Below are positions 49,422 to 58,192 of a DNA stretch of 64,000 bases, piece by piece. Each line of letters opens with the position of its first letter. The stretch's first letter is position 1. This DNA is from Proteus columbae (lineage in GTDB: Bacteria; Pseudomonadota; Gammaproteobacteria; Enterobacterales; Enterobacteriaceae). Both the position numbers and the translations under genes were made by a program. A model generated the notes under the pieces. That model saw only the letters and a program-made list of their open reading frames with translations. It did not search any database and was not told the DNA's origin. The DNA lies in assembly GCF_002777965.1 (NCBI RefSeq), contig NZ_NGVR01000008.1, positions 310,001 through 374,000 of the forward strand. Reading direction: 5' to 3'.

Positions 49422-49437
49422 ATAATGATATCATTAT
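49422..49437. promoter_or_regulatory. 16-bp palindrome upstream of cat
   Basis: ATAATGATATCATTAT is a perfect palindrome between the divergent membrane-protein and cat genes. It resembles a Fur box but is one base short in the centre, so a different regulator is possible. Confidence 0.4.
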
Positions 49438-49543
49438 CAGATGAAAGCACAAAAATACCTTCAATTTTTGATGTTTAGTGTAATAATCATCTCTTATTAT
49501 TTTTCTTTATCTAACTAAAATATTAAATACATAAGGAGCTACC

Positions 49544-49585
49544 ATGCTACCTATTCAAACAACCCGTTTTGCCCTTCTTCGTTAA
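49544..49585 (+). CDS. Leader peptide of the cat gene
   Basis: A 13-codon reading frame (MLPIQTTRFALLR) starts behind a strong AAGGAG (49533-49538) and ends 34 bases before the cat ATG. Its last codons form the left arm of the hairpin that hides the cat ribosome site. Known chloramphenicol-inducible cat and cmlA genes use drug-stalled leader peptides in this layout; that this one works the same way is inferred. Confidence 0.75.
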   Translation: MLPIQTTRFALLR

Positions 49586-49612
49586 AAAAATTTATTACTT
49601 AACAAGAAGGGC
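49571..49612 (+). promoter_or_regulatory. Translational attenuator hairpin of the cat gene
   Basis: GCCCTTCTT / AAGAAGGGC (9 bp) plus GTTAA / TTAAC (5 bp) with one bulged C form a stem across the end of the leader peptide and the AAGGG Shine-Dalgarno of cat. In the folded form the cat ribosome site is blocked. A ribosome stalled near the end of the leader would open it. Confidence 0.82.
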
Positions 49613-49619
49613 TTTAAAA

Positions 49620-50261
49620 ATGAATCATAAAAAAATCGATTTAGAACAATGGAATAGAAAAGAACATTTCTTACATTACCGACACAACTTACAGTGTGGT
49701 TTTAGCTTAACAACTAAAATAGATATTACTGCCTTAAAGGCCGTCTTAGCTAAAAATAATTTTAAACTTTATCCTGCAATGATCTATTTGATTGCAAAAA
49801 CGGTTAATAGCTACCCTGAGTCTAGAATGGCTATCAAGGATAATGAATTAGTTATTTGGGATTATATCAATCCTGCATACACGATTTTTCACCCAGAAAC
49901 GGAGACTTTCTCTGAGTTATGGAGTGAGTACTTTGAGGATTGGCATTCTTTTTCACAAGGATATAATCAAGATCATCAAAAATATAAAGATAATCTGAGT
50001 CTATCTGCGAAAACTAATTTTCCCGAAAATCATTTCTGCATTTCGATGATCCCTTGGGTAAGTTTTGATGGATTTAATTTAAATGTAGCTAATGTAAAAG
50101 ATTATTTTCCTCCTATTTTTACTATGGGAAAATATACTCAACAAAGCGACAATTTTTTATTACCAATATCCATTCAAGTGCATCATGCTACGTGCGATGG
50201 CTTCCATATAGCTAGAATGATAAATAAACTCCAAGCGTTATGTGATGAGTTTTCTGGCTAA
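49620..50261 (+). CDS. catA: Type A chloramphenicol acetyltransferase (CatA2-like)
   Basis: The protein has 213 residues from the ATG at 49620, supported by AAGGGC and the attenuator. It has the CAT signature QVHHATCDGFH with catalytic His189 and structural Asp193, FSLTTKIDITAL near the start and PWVSFDGFNLNV. By memory it is nearer to CatA2 of Haemophilus than to the classic Proteus mirabilis PM13 enzyme. It acetylates the 3-hydroxyl of chloramphenicol with acetyl-CoA in the cytosol. No transposon or integron surrounds it, so it looks like an intrinsic chromosomal gene. Confidence 0.93.
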   Translation: MNHKKIDLEQWNRKEHFLHYRHNLQCGFSLTTKIDITALKAVLAKNNFKLYPAMIYLIAKTVNSYPESRMAIKDNELVIWDYINPAYTIFHPETETFSELWSEYFEDWHSFSQGYNQDHQKYKDNLSLSAKTNFPENHFCISMIPWVSFDGFNLNVANVKDYFPPIFTMGKYTQQSDNFLLPISIQVHHATCDGFHIARMINKLQALCDEFSG

Positions 50262-50287
50262 CTATATTGATTTTTAAATAAAAAATA

Positions 50288-50318
50288 CCGCTTTTTTATT
50301 GGTTAAATAAAAGAGCGG
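50288..50318 (-). terminator. Terminator between cat and the esterase-like gene
   Basis: CCGCTTTTTTATT pairs with AATAAAAGAGCGG (one G-U pair), followed leftward by TATTTTTTATTT. It serves the minus-strand hydrolase ending at 50364 and may also stop cat transcripts. Confidence 0.7.
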
Positions 50319-50363
50319 ATATCATTATTAAAACATCCAATTTGAAAGATAAATTATCAATAA

Positions 50364-51356
50364 TTATCTAACCTGCTTATTGATCCATTTAATCTCTTCA
50401 TTAGTGAATCGAATATTACTTTCTTTAGTTGTATCAGTATCTAACAAGATTTTATCTTTAATTAATTTACTGACAGGCACAATAATATTAAAGTGGTCAC
50501 CATTTTTAATGCTGTATATTTTTAATGGAATATCATGCATTATTGCAACACCACGTAATTCATTAAATTCATTCCAAAAATAATCACGGCCTTCAAAATA
50601 AAACGTTGGTGTTTTTATTGATTTAATATAACGATAAACCGAGCGGACATTAAACTCTTCTTCGTTATTTCTATCAAAAGGTAATTCAACTATCATATCG
50701 CCTTCAGCTCTTAATTTAAGATCAGGTATTCCGCCCAAGGAGAAAACAGCCCTAAATTTATCACTATATTCACTCGCTAATAATGCTCTAGTTCCCCCCG
50801 TACTATGTCCAACGACATAGATACGTTTAGAGTCAATATAGGGCAATGATGCTAAATATTCTCTTGCTGATTCTAAATCTTCTAATTCGCCATAAAACAT
50901 TTCATAACGACCAGGATTGGTATTTTCACCTCGGAAAGATGGGATCATCAACACCATATTGGGGTCACGAAAAGTAGCACCTGTTTGGTCATTATCAGCC
51001 GGCTTAGGTTGCCAAAAATAATCATCACCCCCAATTCCACCGTAACCTCCATTTAACCAAATCACAGCAGGTAATTTCGTTTTTTTATTTGCTGGAGGTG
51101 GTGTTAAATAGGCATACATATCTCCCGGTTTTGCCGGATATTTAATCACATTAAATATTTCTGGTGGTGCTTCCCAAGGCGGATCAATATTATCAAAACT
51201 GTCGTTTATAATTTCGGTTTTAAAGCGCTGGTGCGCTTCATATAAAGTTTCATCACGCACTTCAATATCTGCGTTGACAGAGAAAGAACTAACACTGAGT
51301 AAAGAAAAAAGAAATACAGGAACAATCTGTCTAAAACACATTTTATTTATATTCAT
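50364..51356 (-). CDS. Secreted alpha/beta hydrolase (prolyl oligopeptidase/esterase-like)
   Basis: The 330-residue precursor has a signal peptide (about residues 1-29, LFSLLSVSSFSVNA). It then has an alpha/beta hydrolase fold with the oxyanion block PAVIWLNGGYGG (about residue 96), the nucleophile elbow GHSTGGTRA near residue 184 and a likely acid/His in the C-terminal part (GDHFNIIVP). This pattern fits the S9/dienelactone-hydrolase type. The substrate is unknown. GGGAAG precedes the ATG. It appears monocistronic. Confidence 0.82.
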   Translation of the reverse strand: MNINKMCFRQIVPVFLFSLLSVSSFSVNADIEVRDETLYEAHQRFKTEIINDSFDNIDPPWEAPPEIFNVIKYPAKPGDMYAYLTPPPANKKTKLPAVIWLNGGYGGIGGDDYFWQPKPADNDQTGATFRDPNMVLMIPSFRGENTNPGRYEMFYGELEDLESAREYLASLPYIDSKRIYVVGHSTGGTRALLASEYSDKFRAVFSLGGIPDLKLRAEGDMIVELPFDRNNEEEFNVRSVYRYIKSIKTPTFYFEGRDYFWNEFNELRGVAIMHDIPLKIYSIKNGDHFNIIVPVSKLIKDKILLDTDTTKESNIRFTNEEIKWINKQVR

Positions 51357-51457
51357 ATCAACTTCCCTATAGATTATTAATTTTGCGTGATAATAGCATA
51401 GGTTGTTTAGGATTTATGAATAGGATTTTTAAGGCAAGTAGGAAATTAATACAGAAA

Positions 51458-51481
51458 AAAGCATCTCAATTGAGATGCTTT
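51458..51481 (-). terminator. Terminator of ahpF
   Basis: AAAGCATCTCAA / TTGAGATGCTTT is a perfect palindrome that folds into a 10-bp stem, followed leftward by TTTTTTCTG, just past the ahpF stop at 51522. Confidence 0.85.
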
Positions 51482-51521
51482 AAACAATGAAAAATAATTA
51501 ATTTTTTTAACGATAATTTGA

Positions 51522-53087
51522 TTATTTTGCACTCGTGCGAATCAAGTAATCAAATGCGCTAAGTGAGGCTTTTGCACCTTCACCCGCGGCAATGATGATT
51601 TGCTTATAAGGTACTGTTGTACAGTCACCGGCTGCAAACACACCTTTGATATTAGTTTCGCCTCGGGCATCAACAACAATTTCGCCCATCTTATTACGCT
51701 CAACAGTACCTTCTAACCACTGTGTATTAGGTAATAAACCGATTTGAACGAAAATACCTGCTAATGCAATATCATGCATAGAATCATTAGTACGATCTTT
51801 ATATTTTAGACCAGTTAACTTAGTGCCATCACCATATACTTCTGTAGTTTGCGCATTTAAGATAACTTCTACATTGCTTAAGCTACGTAATTTTTTCTGT
51901 AATACTGCATCTGCTCTCATTTCTGGAGCGAATTCTAATACTGTTACGTGTTCAACTAAGCCAGCTAAGTCAATTGCAGCTTCTACACCTGAGTTACCAC
52001 CACCAATAACAGCAACTCTTTTGCCTTTAAACAGTGGGCCATCACAGTGTGGACAATAAGTTACACCACGAGTACGGTATTCATTTTCACCGGGAACATT
52101 CATATTTCTCCAGCGAGCACCTGTTGCAATAATTAGGCTACGGGTTTTCAAAATTGCGCCTGATGCTGTTTCAATTTGATGTAACTCCCCTTCTGATGCA
52201 CCCGGAATTAAGCGACTAACAGTTTGGCTATCAATCACATCCACTTGGTAATCATCAACGTGAGCTTTTAATGCACCTGCAAGTTTTGCACCTTCCGTTT
52301 TTGGTACTGAGATGTAGTTTTCAATATCAACAGTATCAAGAACTTGGCCACCAAAACGTTCGCCAATAAGGCCTGTATTTAAACCTTTACGAGCTGAATA
52401 AACAGCTGCTGATGCGCCCGCAGGGCCACTTCCCACTATTAATACATCAAATGCATCTTTTTGGTTCAACAATTCTGCAGTACGTTTTTCTGCATTGCTG
52501 TCTACTTTGTTAACGATTTCAGCTAAGGTCATACGGCCTTGACCAAACTCGTTACCATTTAAGAATACAGCAGGAACGCCCATGATATTACGTTCCTGAA
52601 TTTCATTTTGGAACATGCCTCCGTCAATCGCAGTATGTGTGATCTTCGGATTTAAAATCGCCATTAAGTTTAATGCCTGAACAACATCAGGGCAGTTATG
52701 ACAAGAGAGCGAATAATAGGTTTCGAAATGAAACTCACCGTCTAACTGACGAATTTGTTCAAGTAATTCTTGTGCTTCTTTTGATGGGTGTCCACCAGTT
52801 TGTAATAATGCTAAAACTAATGAAGTAAATTCATGACCTAATGGCGAGCCTGCAAAGCGAACACCAGTTTCTTTCCCTGGGTTGGTAATAAGAAAAGATG
52901 GTTTACGTACATTCGCGTTATTATCTTCACGATAAGTGACTTTATCGGATAATGGTTCGATTTCTTTTAATAGCGCTTGGATATCAGCAGAATGTTTACT
53001 GTCGTCTAATGTTGCTACTAACTCAACTGGCTGGGTTAATCGTTCTAAATAAGCTTTCAATTGAGCTTTTAAATTATTATCTAACAT
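51522..53087 (-). CDS. ahpF: Alkyl hydroperoxide reductase subunit F
   Basis: The 521-residue flavoprotein has the AhpF layout: an N-terminal thioredoxin-like pair with the CHNC redox centre (Cys129/Cys132 region), an FAD domain starting [21 protein letters not shown], the CPHC centre around residue 345, and a NADPH domain with [15 protein letters not shown]. It uses NADH to re-reduce AhpC. It lies 70 bases after ahpC on the same strand and ends at a strong terminator. Confidence 0.97.
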   Translation of the reverse strand: MLDNNLKAQLKAYLERLTQPVELVATLDDSKHSADIQALLKEIEPLSDKVTYREDNNANVRKPSFLITNPGKETGVRFAGSPLGHEFTSLVLALLQTGGHPSKEAQELLEQIRQLDGEFHFETYYSLSCHNCPDVVQALNLMAILNPKITHTAIDGGMFQNEIQERNIMGVPAVFLNGNEFGQGRMTLAEIVNKVDSNAEKRTAELLNQKDAFDVLIVGSGPAGASAAVYSARKGLNTGLIGERFGGQVLDTVDIENYISVPKTEGAKLAGALKAHVDDYQVDVIDSQTVSRLIPGASEGELHQIETASGAILKTRSLIIATGARWRNMNVPGENEYRTRGVTYCPHCDGPLFKGKRVAVIGGGNSGVEAAIDLAGLVEHVTVLEFAPEMRADAVLQKKLRSLSNVEVILNAQTTEVYGDGTKLTGLKYKDRTNDSMHDIALAGIFVQIGLLPNTQWLEGTVERNKMGEIVVDARGETNIKGVFAAGDCTTVPYKQIIIAAGEGAKASLSAFDYLIRTSAK

Positions 53088-53157
53088 TTTTGCACCCTCA
53101 ATAAAATCGGGTGCCGAAACACCCGATAAATAATTTTTTTAGTGGCTTAATTCTTAT

Positions 53158-53721
53158 TTAGATTTTGCCAACTAAATCCAGTGATGGAGCTAAAGTTGCA
53201 TCACCTTCTTTCCATTTTGCTGGGCAAACTTCGCCTGGGTGGCTAGCTACATACTGAGCAGCTTTAACTTTACGCAGCAGGTCTGATGCATCACGGCCAA
53301 TACCTTCAGCTGTGATTTCAATTGCTTGGATGATACCTTGTGGGTCAACAACGAAAGTACCACGGTCTGCAAGACCTTCGTTCTCACGCATATTTTCGAA
53401 GTTACGAGTTAATGCGCCAGTTGGGTCGCCAATCATGCCATATTTGATTTTACCGATAGTTTCTGAGCTGCTATGCCATGCTTTATGGGTAAAATGTGTG
53501 TCAGTAGAAACTGAGTAAATTTCTACGCCCATTTTTTGGAACTCAGCATAATGATCAGCTAAGTCACCTAATTCAGTTGGGCACACAAAAGTGAAGTCTG
53601 CAGGGTAAAAGAAGAAAACGCTCCATTTGCCTTCGACGTCCTTTTCAGTCACTTCTACGAATTGACCGTCTTTAAATGCCATGTTTTTGAATGGTTTGAT
53701 TGGGGTATTAATTAAAGACAT
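53158..53721 (-). CDS. ahpC: Alkyl hydroperoxide reductase subunit C (peroxiredoxin)
   Basis: The 187-residue typical 2-Cys peroxiredoxin has the peroxidatic Cys near residue 47 in [11 protein letters not shown] and the resolving Cys near residue 166 in GEVCPAKW. It reduces hydrogen peroxide and organic peroxides in the cytosol and is recycled by AhpF. AGGAGG lies just upstream of the ATG. An OxyR-type site is centred about 75 bp upstream. Confidence 0.98.
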   Translation of the reverse strand: MSLINTPIKPFKNMAFKDGQFVEVTEKDVEGKWSVFFFYPADFTFVCPTELGDLADHYAEFQKMGVEIYSVSTDTHFTHKAWHSSSETIGKIKYGMIGDPTGALTRNFENMRENEGLADRGTFVVDPQGIIQAIEITAEGIGRDASDLLRKVKAAQYVASHPGEVCPAKWKEGDATLAPSLDLVGKI

Positions 53722-53778
53722 TGTATTTCCTCCTGTTTGGTATGGGACTAATGTACCTATTCCATTTGAGAATAGCTA

Positions 53779-53815
53779 ATACATTCCTGCTATCAGTTCA
53801 ATAGGTTTTACCTAA
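53779..53815 (-). promoter_or_regulatory. OxyR binding site of ahpCF
   Basis: ATAC-N7-CTAT-N7-ATAG-N7-CTAA matches 14 of 16 positions of the OxyR consensus (four ATAG/CTAT quarters spaced by seven bases). It lies 58-94 bp upstream of the ahpC start, the right place for peroxide-induced activation. Confidence 0.82.
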
Positions 53816-54015
53816 TGAGTTGAATAAATTGATAGAGATAGGTTAACGAAATGTAGCTATTAAAGCAAATGTACAACAAGTCAATTACGCCTACCTTCTA
53901 TTAGCCTACTTTCTTAACCTGCTCTCTGTTTAATATCCTTAGCTTCAGTAACGAAATACTTATAACAGCATGAATTATAAAAGTAACATTCATTCTCTCA
54001 TAGATGAATTCAATA

Positions 54016-54666
54016 TTATTTAGCTAATTTGGCAGGTTTAAGAATAGTATAAGTGCATTCAAATGCTTCCTTTTGAATACGATAAATATCTTGGCTATCT
54101 GTTGTGGATTGAACAACAGCATCGCCCGATTGAAAACGTTGTAATTCTCCCCAAGGCGCCTTCATTGTAAATGGAAGTGTAGACTCAGGCACAATAAAGT
54201 AATTCATTTCGATACCTTTTGGAGTAAAAGGCTGATAACCACGAGGATAAGATGCTAAATTAATTTCACTTTTCTCTGTGGCACTATAGCGTTGAACAAA
54301 TTTAGCTTTTCTTACCAAAATCTCCTCATTACCTGTTTCTGGGCAAATATTTTGCACTACCCAATCTCCTAATTTTGCAGGTTCTGAAACTGTTTCAACA
54401 CCTTCACCTTTAATTATAGTTATGATGATCTCACCTTCTTTGGCTGGTCTTGCCAGGACAGGTTTTGTTTTAATTGCAATCCCCGTGATCCCTGCTTGCT
54501 GAGCTTGCGTAAAGTAAGCCACGCGTTCTTTTTGCGGTAATTGAGGAAGATCATTAGCAAATACAAATGAAGGAATTAAGGCTAAACCTATTAATAGTGG
54601 TTTTGTTCTATTTTTCTTATAGGTCTTGTCGCTATTTGAATTACTGCTTTGTATATAGAAAGGCAT
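54016..54666 (-). CDS. Unknown exported protein
   Basis: The 216-residue protein is not recognised. A hydrophobic stretch at about residues 23-38 (PLLIGLALIPSFVFA) after a charged N-terminus is a likely signal peptide with cleavage after FVFA. The mature part is beta-rich, with two Cys (in QNICPETG and EAFECTY) that could form a disulfide. A good AGGAA site supports the start. It stands alone between ahpC and the ATP-grasp gene, so context gives no function. It is probably periplasmic. Confidence 0.65.
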   Translation of the reverse strand: MPFYIQSSNSNSDKTYKKNRTKPLLIGLALIPSFVFANDLPQLPQKERVAYFTQAQQAGITGIAIKTKPVLARPAKEGEIIITIIKGEGVETVSEPAKLGDWVVQNICPETGNEEILVRKAKFVQRYSATEKSEINLASYPRGYQPFTPKGIEMNYFIVPESTLPFTMKAPWGELQRFQSGDAVVQSTTDSQDIYRIQKEAFECTYTILKPAKLAK

Positions 54667-54919
54667 TGAATTGTTTCCTGATAAATATCATCTGCACTTA
54701 ATACGCTAGTTAAGCGTCTGTAAACATTAAACCGATTATGGCAGGAAATAAAACAATGGCACGAGCAAAATCAATTGCCTAGCCGAAAAAGATCAAAAAA
54801 TCGAGAGATCTCACAACTTAGAAAAGAGAACATGTAATTAAGAGAAAAAAGGTTCAAGTCGTTAAATAAAAGGTTAGGATATTTCTTCATCAAACCTATT
54901 TAATTAAAAGGAATTACTT

Positions 54920-55705
54920 ATGCAAATAATTTACCCTGATGACTATTCGAATACTGGAAAACCTGATGAGGCCTTTGAACAAGAATATCGTTGCGCTCAA
55001 ATGCTAAATATTCATTGTTTGTTACTCTCATCAGAAGATATGGCATTAGGTAAATATAAGTTTTCACATCCTTTTAAATCAGACTCTCCCGTTATTTGGC
55101 GTGGATGGATGCTAAATAAAGACGAGTATCAACAGTTATACCATGCGGTTAATACTCATGGTGGTCAAATGCTTGAAACGCCTGAAGATTATATCCGTAA
55201 CCATCATATAACAGGTTGGTATGAAAACTGTAAAGCATTCACACCAAAAACAGTTATCACAACCATAGATACTGACTTTGAAAGCTTAACTAACCAGCTT
55301 CAATGGCCCGCTTACTTTGTAAAAGACTATGTAAAATCCTTAACAACCACAAGAGGTTCCATCGCTAAAAATGCAGATGAAATTAGAGAAATACTAAAAC
55401 TTATTGCGCAGTTTAGAGGAAACATTGAAGGTGGTGTAAGTCTTCGCTATGTTGAGGAATTTATTAATGATAGTGAGCGTAGATATTTTGTTTTAAATAA
55501 GAAAATATTCTCTGCGGATGATGAAATTCCTGAGTTTGTAAAAACAGTAGCACAGCATATAAACACACCTTTCTATTCCATTGATGTAGTCAAAAATGCA
55601 GTAGGAGAATTACGTTTAGTTGAAATTGGTGATGGGCAAGTTTCAGACATTAAAGAGTGGTCAGTTGAAAAGTTAGTTAAGGCTTTTTTCTTATCTGGTA
55701 TCTGA
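54920..55705 (+). CDS. ATP-grasp domain protein (DUF4343-like)
   Basis: The 261-residue protein has an ATP-grasp type C-terminal half: WPAYFVKDYVKSL supplies the nucleotide-binding Lys, GGVSLRYVEEFI the adenine-side strand, and PFYSIDVVKNAVGELRLVEIGDGQVSD the metal-binding Asp/Glu. These proteins ligate a carboxylate to an amine through an acyl phosphate, often in small peptide-like products, but many have no known substrate. AAAAGGAATTACTT precedes the ATG. It stands alone with a hairpin after it. Confidence 0.72.
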   Translation: MQIIYPDDYSNTGKPDEAFEQEYRCAQMLNIHCLLLSSEDMALGKYKFSHPFKSDSPVIWRGWMLNKDEYQQLYHAVNTHGGQMLETPEDYIRNHHITGWYENCKAFTPKTVITTIDTDFESLTNQLQWPAYFVKDYVKSLTTTRGSIAKNADEIREILKLIAQFRGNIEGGVSLRYVEEFINDSERRYFVLNKKIFSADDEIPEFVKTVAQHINTPFYSIDVVKNAVGELRLVEIGDGQVSDIKEWSVEKLVKAFFLSGI

Positions 55706-55742
55706 TGTTTTATACCCCAACAACTGTGCAAACTATATAAAA

Positions 55743-55793
55743 ATATAAAGACCTCATTAGCCAACAATACTCTGCATCATGAAGTCTTTATAT
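55743..55793. terminator. Terminator between the ATP-grasp and porin genes
   Basis: ATATAAAGAC / GTCTTTATAT with a further TCAT / ATGA pairing forms a long hairpin between two convergent genes; a T-run follows on the minus side. Confidence 0.55.
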
Positions 55794-55831
55794 ATAAAAT
55801 CAATATCTAACAAGATGTACTAAAAATAAAG

Positions 55832-57343
55832 TTAAAATAGATACTTAAAGCGGATACGAGCGCCGTAACGATCTTTATCACTACTATGTACATTAATATC
55901 GTCTTTACCATCTATACGTGAATAATAAGCACCTAAATAGGTTTTAAAATTATCCATATCCAAAATATTAGGCAGTTCATAAGAAGCAAATACAGTGTTG
56001 ATATTGTACTTACCCGGATTGAGCGTTAAATAGGTGTCATTTTGACCACTGTTGTTCCCGCTTTTGTGATAGTAAGCTTTAATATCATTATGAGCATAAA
56101 TATAACCAAGTTGAAATTTGCGCCATAGCACATTACTACCAATAGAAAAATCATTTTCATCTTTAGCGTCGAGATAAGCAGCACTTAAATTTGCAACAAT
56201 ACCGTTAATAGGATCATCAGCTAAAGTGTCCCATTTTACAGTTAAGCCATAACCTGTACGTCTAGATTGATCTTGGAATTTTCCATTTTCATCATCATAG
56301 CCATAGGCTTTGCTTATCACGTTCGCATCTATTGCTCCTGCAATAGTTAAATTGTCTTTCTGCCATGCAACAACAGGACGCATATAAATAACATTTTTGC
56401 GGTTATCAAGTTTACGCCCATGATATTCATTGTCTTTAAAAACAGAAGTTCCATCTTCAACTAAAGCATTTAGCTCAAAATACCAGTCGTTATAGTGTGT
56501 GTTAACCATCATACTACCACCATCACTACTACGACCTCGCCCTTCTTTCATCATATAGATATAGCCAAAACCATCACCATATAAATCATTTGCTGTATTA
56601 CCTGAATACTCAACAAATGTATCTTGGTTTAGAGGGAACATATCGTAAGCTTCATAACGACCAATTTTATATTGCCATTTATCACGTTGACCAAAGTAGA
56701 AAACAGCATCATCTAAATTCATTTTACCTGTCATGTCAGCCATGGGCTGAGCACGAAAACCCGCATAATTACCGTTTTTTAATTCTCGTTCACCATCCAC
56801 ACCAATTAAAATGCGCCCATTAAGTGACCATTTTTCATTATCATCGAAGTCTTTTTGATTACCAGGTATCATTCTCATCGATGTTAGTTGCCCCTTTTTA
56901 CTAGCAGCATCGATATTATATTCAACGTCACCATACAATTTGAGATCACCCCAATTTGTATTGGTAGAGAAAAAATCCGCACCTTCTTGATTTTTCGTAC
57001 TAGCAAGCTGAGCAGATTGTTTTTGTTGGATTTCATTAAGTTGAGTTTGTGCAATGTTTACTTTTACTTGAGCCTCATCAGATTGCTTTTCTAATATAGC
57101 AACGCGTTGCTCCATGTTGACGGTTGTAACATGATCCGTTTGAGATTGGTTGTTGGAATTAATTAATTGCTCAAGGCGAGTCGCTTTTTGTTCTGCTGCT
57201 GCAGCTCTAGCTTCAGCAGCAGTTGCACGTTTTTCAAGCGCATTTAACCTTGCTTCAATTGCACTTATATCAGTTTGTGCATTTGCACATAATGGCGTAG
57301 CGAGTATTAAACTTATCACAACAGATAATGCTTTTACTTTCAT
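55832..57343 (-). CDS. Carbohydrate-specific outer-membrane porin (ScrY/BglH-like)
   Basis: The 503-residue precursor has a signal peptide ending CANA and then a periplasmic coiled coil (residues about 24-115, with ISAIEARLNALEKRATAAEA and repeated AAAEQKA heptads), which closely resembles the N-terminus of sucrose porin ScrY. The remaining 370 residues form a beta-barrel with alternating aromatic strands and a C-terminal Phe (RFKYLF), the outer-membrane insertion signal. The barrel itself looks less like ScrY, so BglH/RafY-type sugar porins are equally possible. It lies 42 kb from the scr genes in this window. It is monocistronic. Confidence 0.82.
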   Translation of the reverse strand: MKVKALSVVISLILATPLCANAQTDISAIEARLNALEKRATAAEARAAAAEQKATRLEQLINSNNQSQTDHVTTVNMEQRVAILEKQSDEAQVKVNIAQTQLNEIQQKQSAQLASTKNQEGADFFSTNTNWGDLKLYGDVEYNIDAASKKGQLTSMRMIPGNQKDFDDNEKWSLNGRILIGVDGERELKNGNYAGFRAQPMADMTGKMNLDDAVFYFGQRDKWQYKIGRYEAYDMFPLNQDTFVEYSGNTANDLYGDGFGYIYMMKEGRGRSSDGGSMMVNTHYNDWYFELNALVEDGTSVFKDNEYHGRKLDNRKNVIYMRPVVAWQKDNLTIAGAIDANVISKAYGYDDENGKFQDQSRRTGYGLTVKWDTLADDPINGIVANLSAAYLDAKDENDFSIGSNVLWRKFQLGYIYAHNDIKAYYHKSGNNSGQNDTYLTLNPGKYNINTVFASYELPNILDMDNFKTYLGAYYSRIDGKDDINVHSSDKDRYGARIRFKYLF

Positions 57344-58036
57344 TCGAATATTCCTAAATTAGCAAATGTTGGTTTAACAGGTACGGCAAATACATAACAA
57401 TCAATTTAGTTGATCGATTGTTCTATCTGATGAGCGTATTGTTATTTTTATTCGATAATATTTTTATAAATATCAATCAGTTATTCGCATCATTATTTCT
57501 ATTCTTAACAATAGATAAACCGATACCTCATCACTTTGCCATTATTTCCGCTGATTAGCTTTCTGCATCATAAGTAAGGCTACGTTTGAACTAAGGGACT
57601 TATTCTCGTTTAAGTACTTACAAACGCTTATTATTTTGATTCGGTATTTAATTTATTGCTATTTCAAGCATATCTCTGGTTTAAGTTTTCAAATTTTATA
57701 ATGGGTTCACTAGCTAAATAAAATAATCGCTAATGTGGAACATTTCCACAATCATTTGTGATTTTTTTGAGGTTAGTACAATAACCTTAGAAAAACGACA
57801 CAAATGACCATCAAAAAATAAGATATAGAAAGAAAATAAAACTATTCATTAAGGGAGATATAAAACTAAGCAAATGATCGTTAAAATCTGAAGAGAATAA
57901 TTGTATAACAGTGTTGTTAGCTTTTATTATTTAGAAACTTTGCTGTAAGGATGAGTTAATACGGTGGGACATAAATAGGATGAGAGAGGAGAAAAACTGA
58001 CAGAGGTTATGTCATTATAACCTCCGTCCATCATTA
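57344..58036. other. 693-bp AT-rich region upstream of the porin gene
   Basis: No gene was seen on either strand. It must hold the porin promoter (minus) next to 57343. The rest is AT-rich without clear operators or hairpins that I could establish. Confidence 0.5.
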
Positions 58037-58192
58037 TCATATTCTGCCAGGTTTACGTAACGCTCTACGAAAGTAAGAAACTGGCATTTTAGGGCAAATT
58101 TGTTCTTTTACTGCGGGATTATTTTCCAAATCATCTTTATCTATTTCATTATTTCTTCTTGAATTTTGTAGCTGAGTATCTGTTTTATTCAT
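58037..58192 (-). CDS. Unknown 51-residue protein coupled to the YqjI-like regulator
   Basis: A 51-codon gene begins with ATG inside the last codons of the PadR-type regulator (ATGAATAA, 8-bp overlap) and is preceded by GGAAAGGGAAG, a strong ribosome site. The protein is polar; the C-terminal EQICPKMPVSYFRRALRKPGRI stretch with a single Cys and several Arg looks like a conserved short domain. Overlap and ribosome site suggest a real gene, translated together with the regulator. No function is known to me. Confidence 0.6.
   Translation of the reverse strand: MNKTDTQLQNSRRNNEIDKDDLENNPAVKEQICPKMPVSYFRRALRKPGRI

Noticed and set aside
49422..49437. True Fur box upstream of cat
   Set aside because: The palindrome lacks the central base of the 19-bp consensus, so only a generic dyad is reported.
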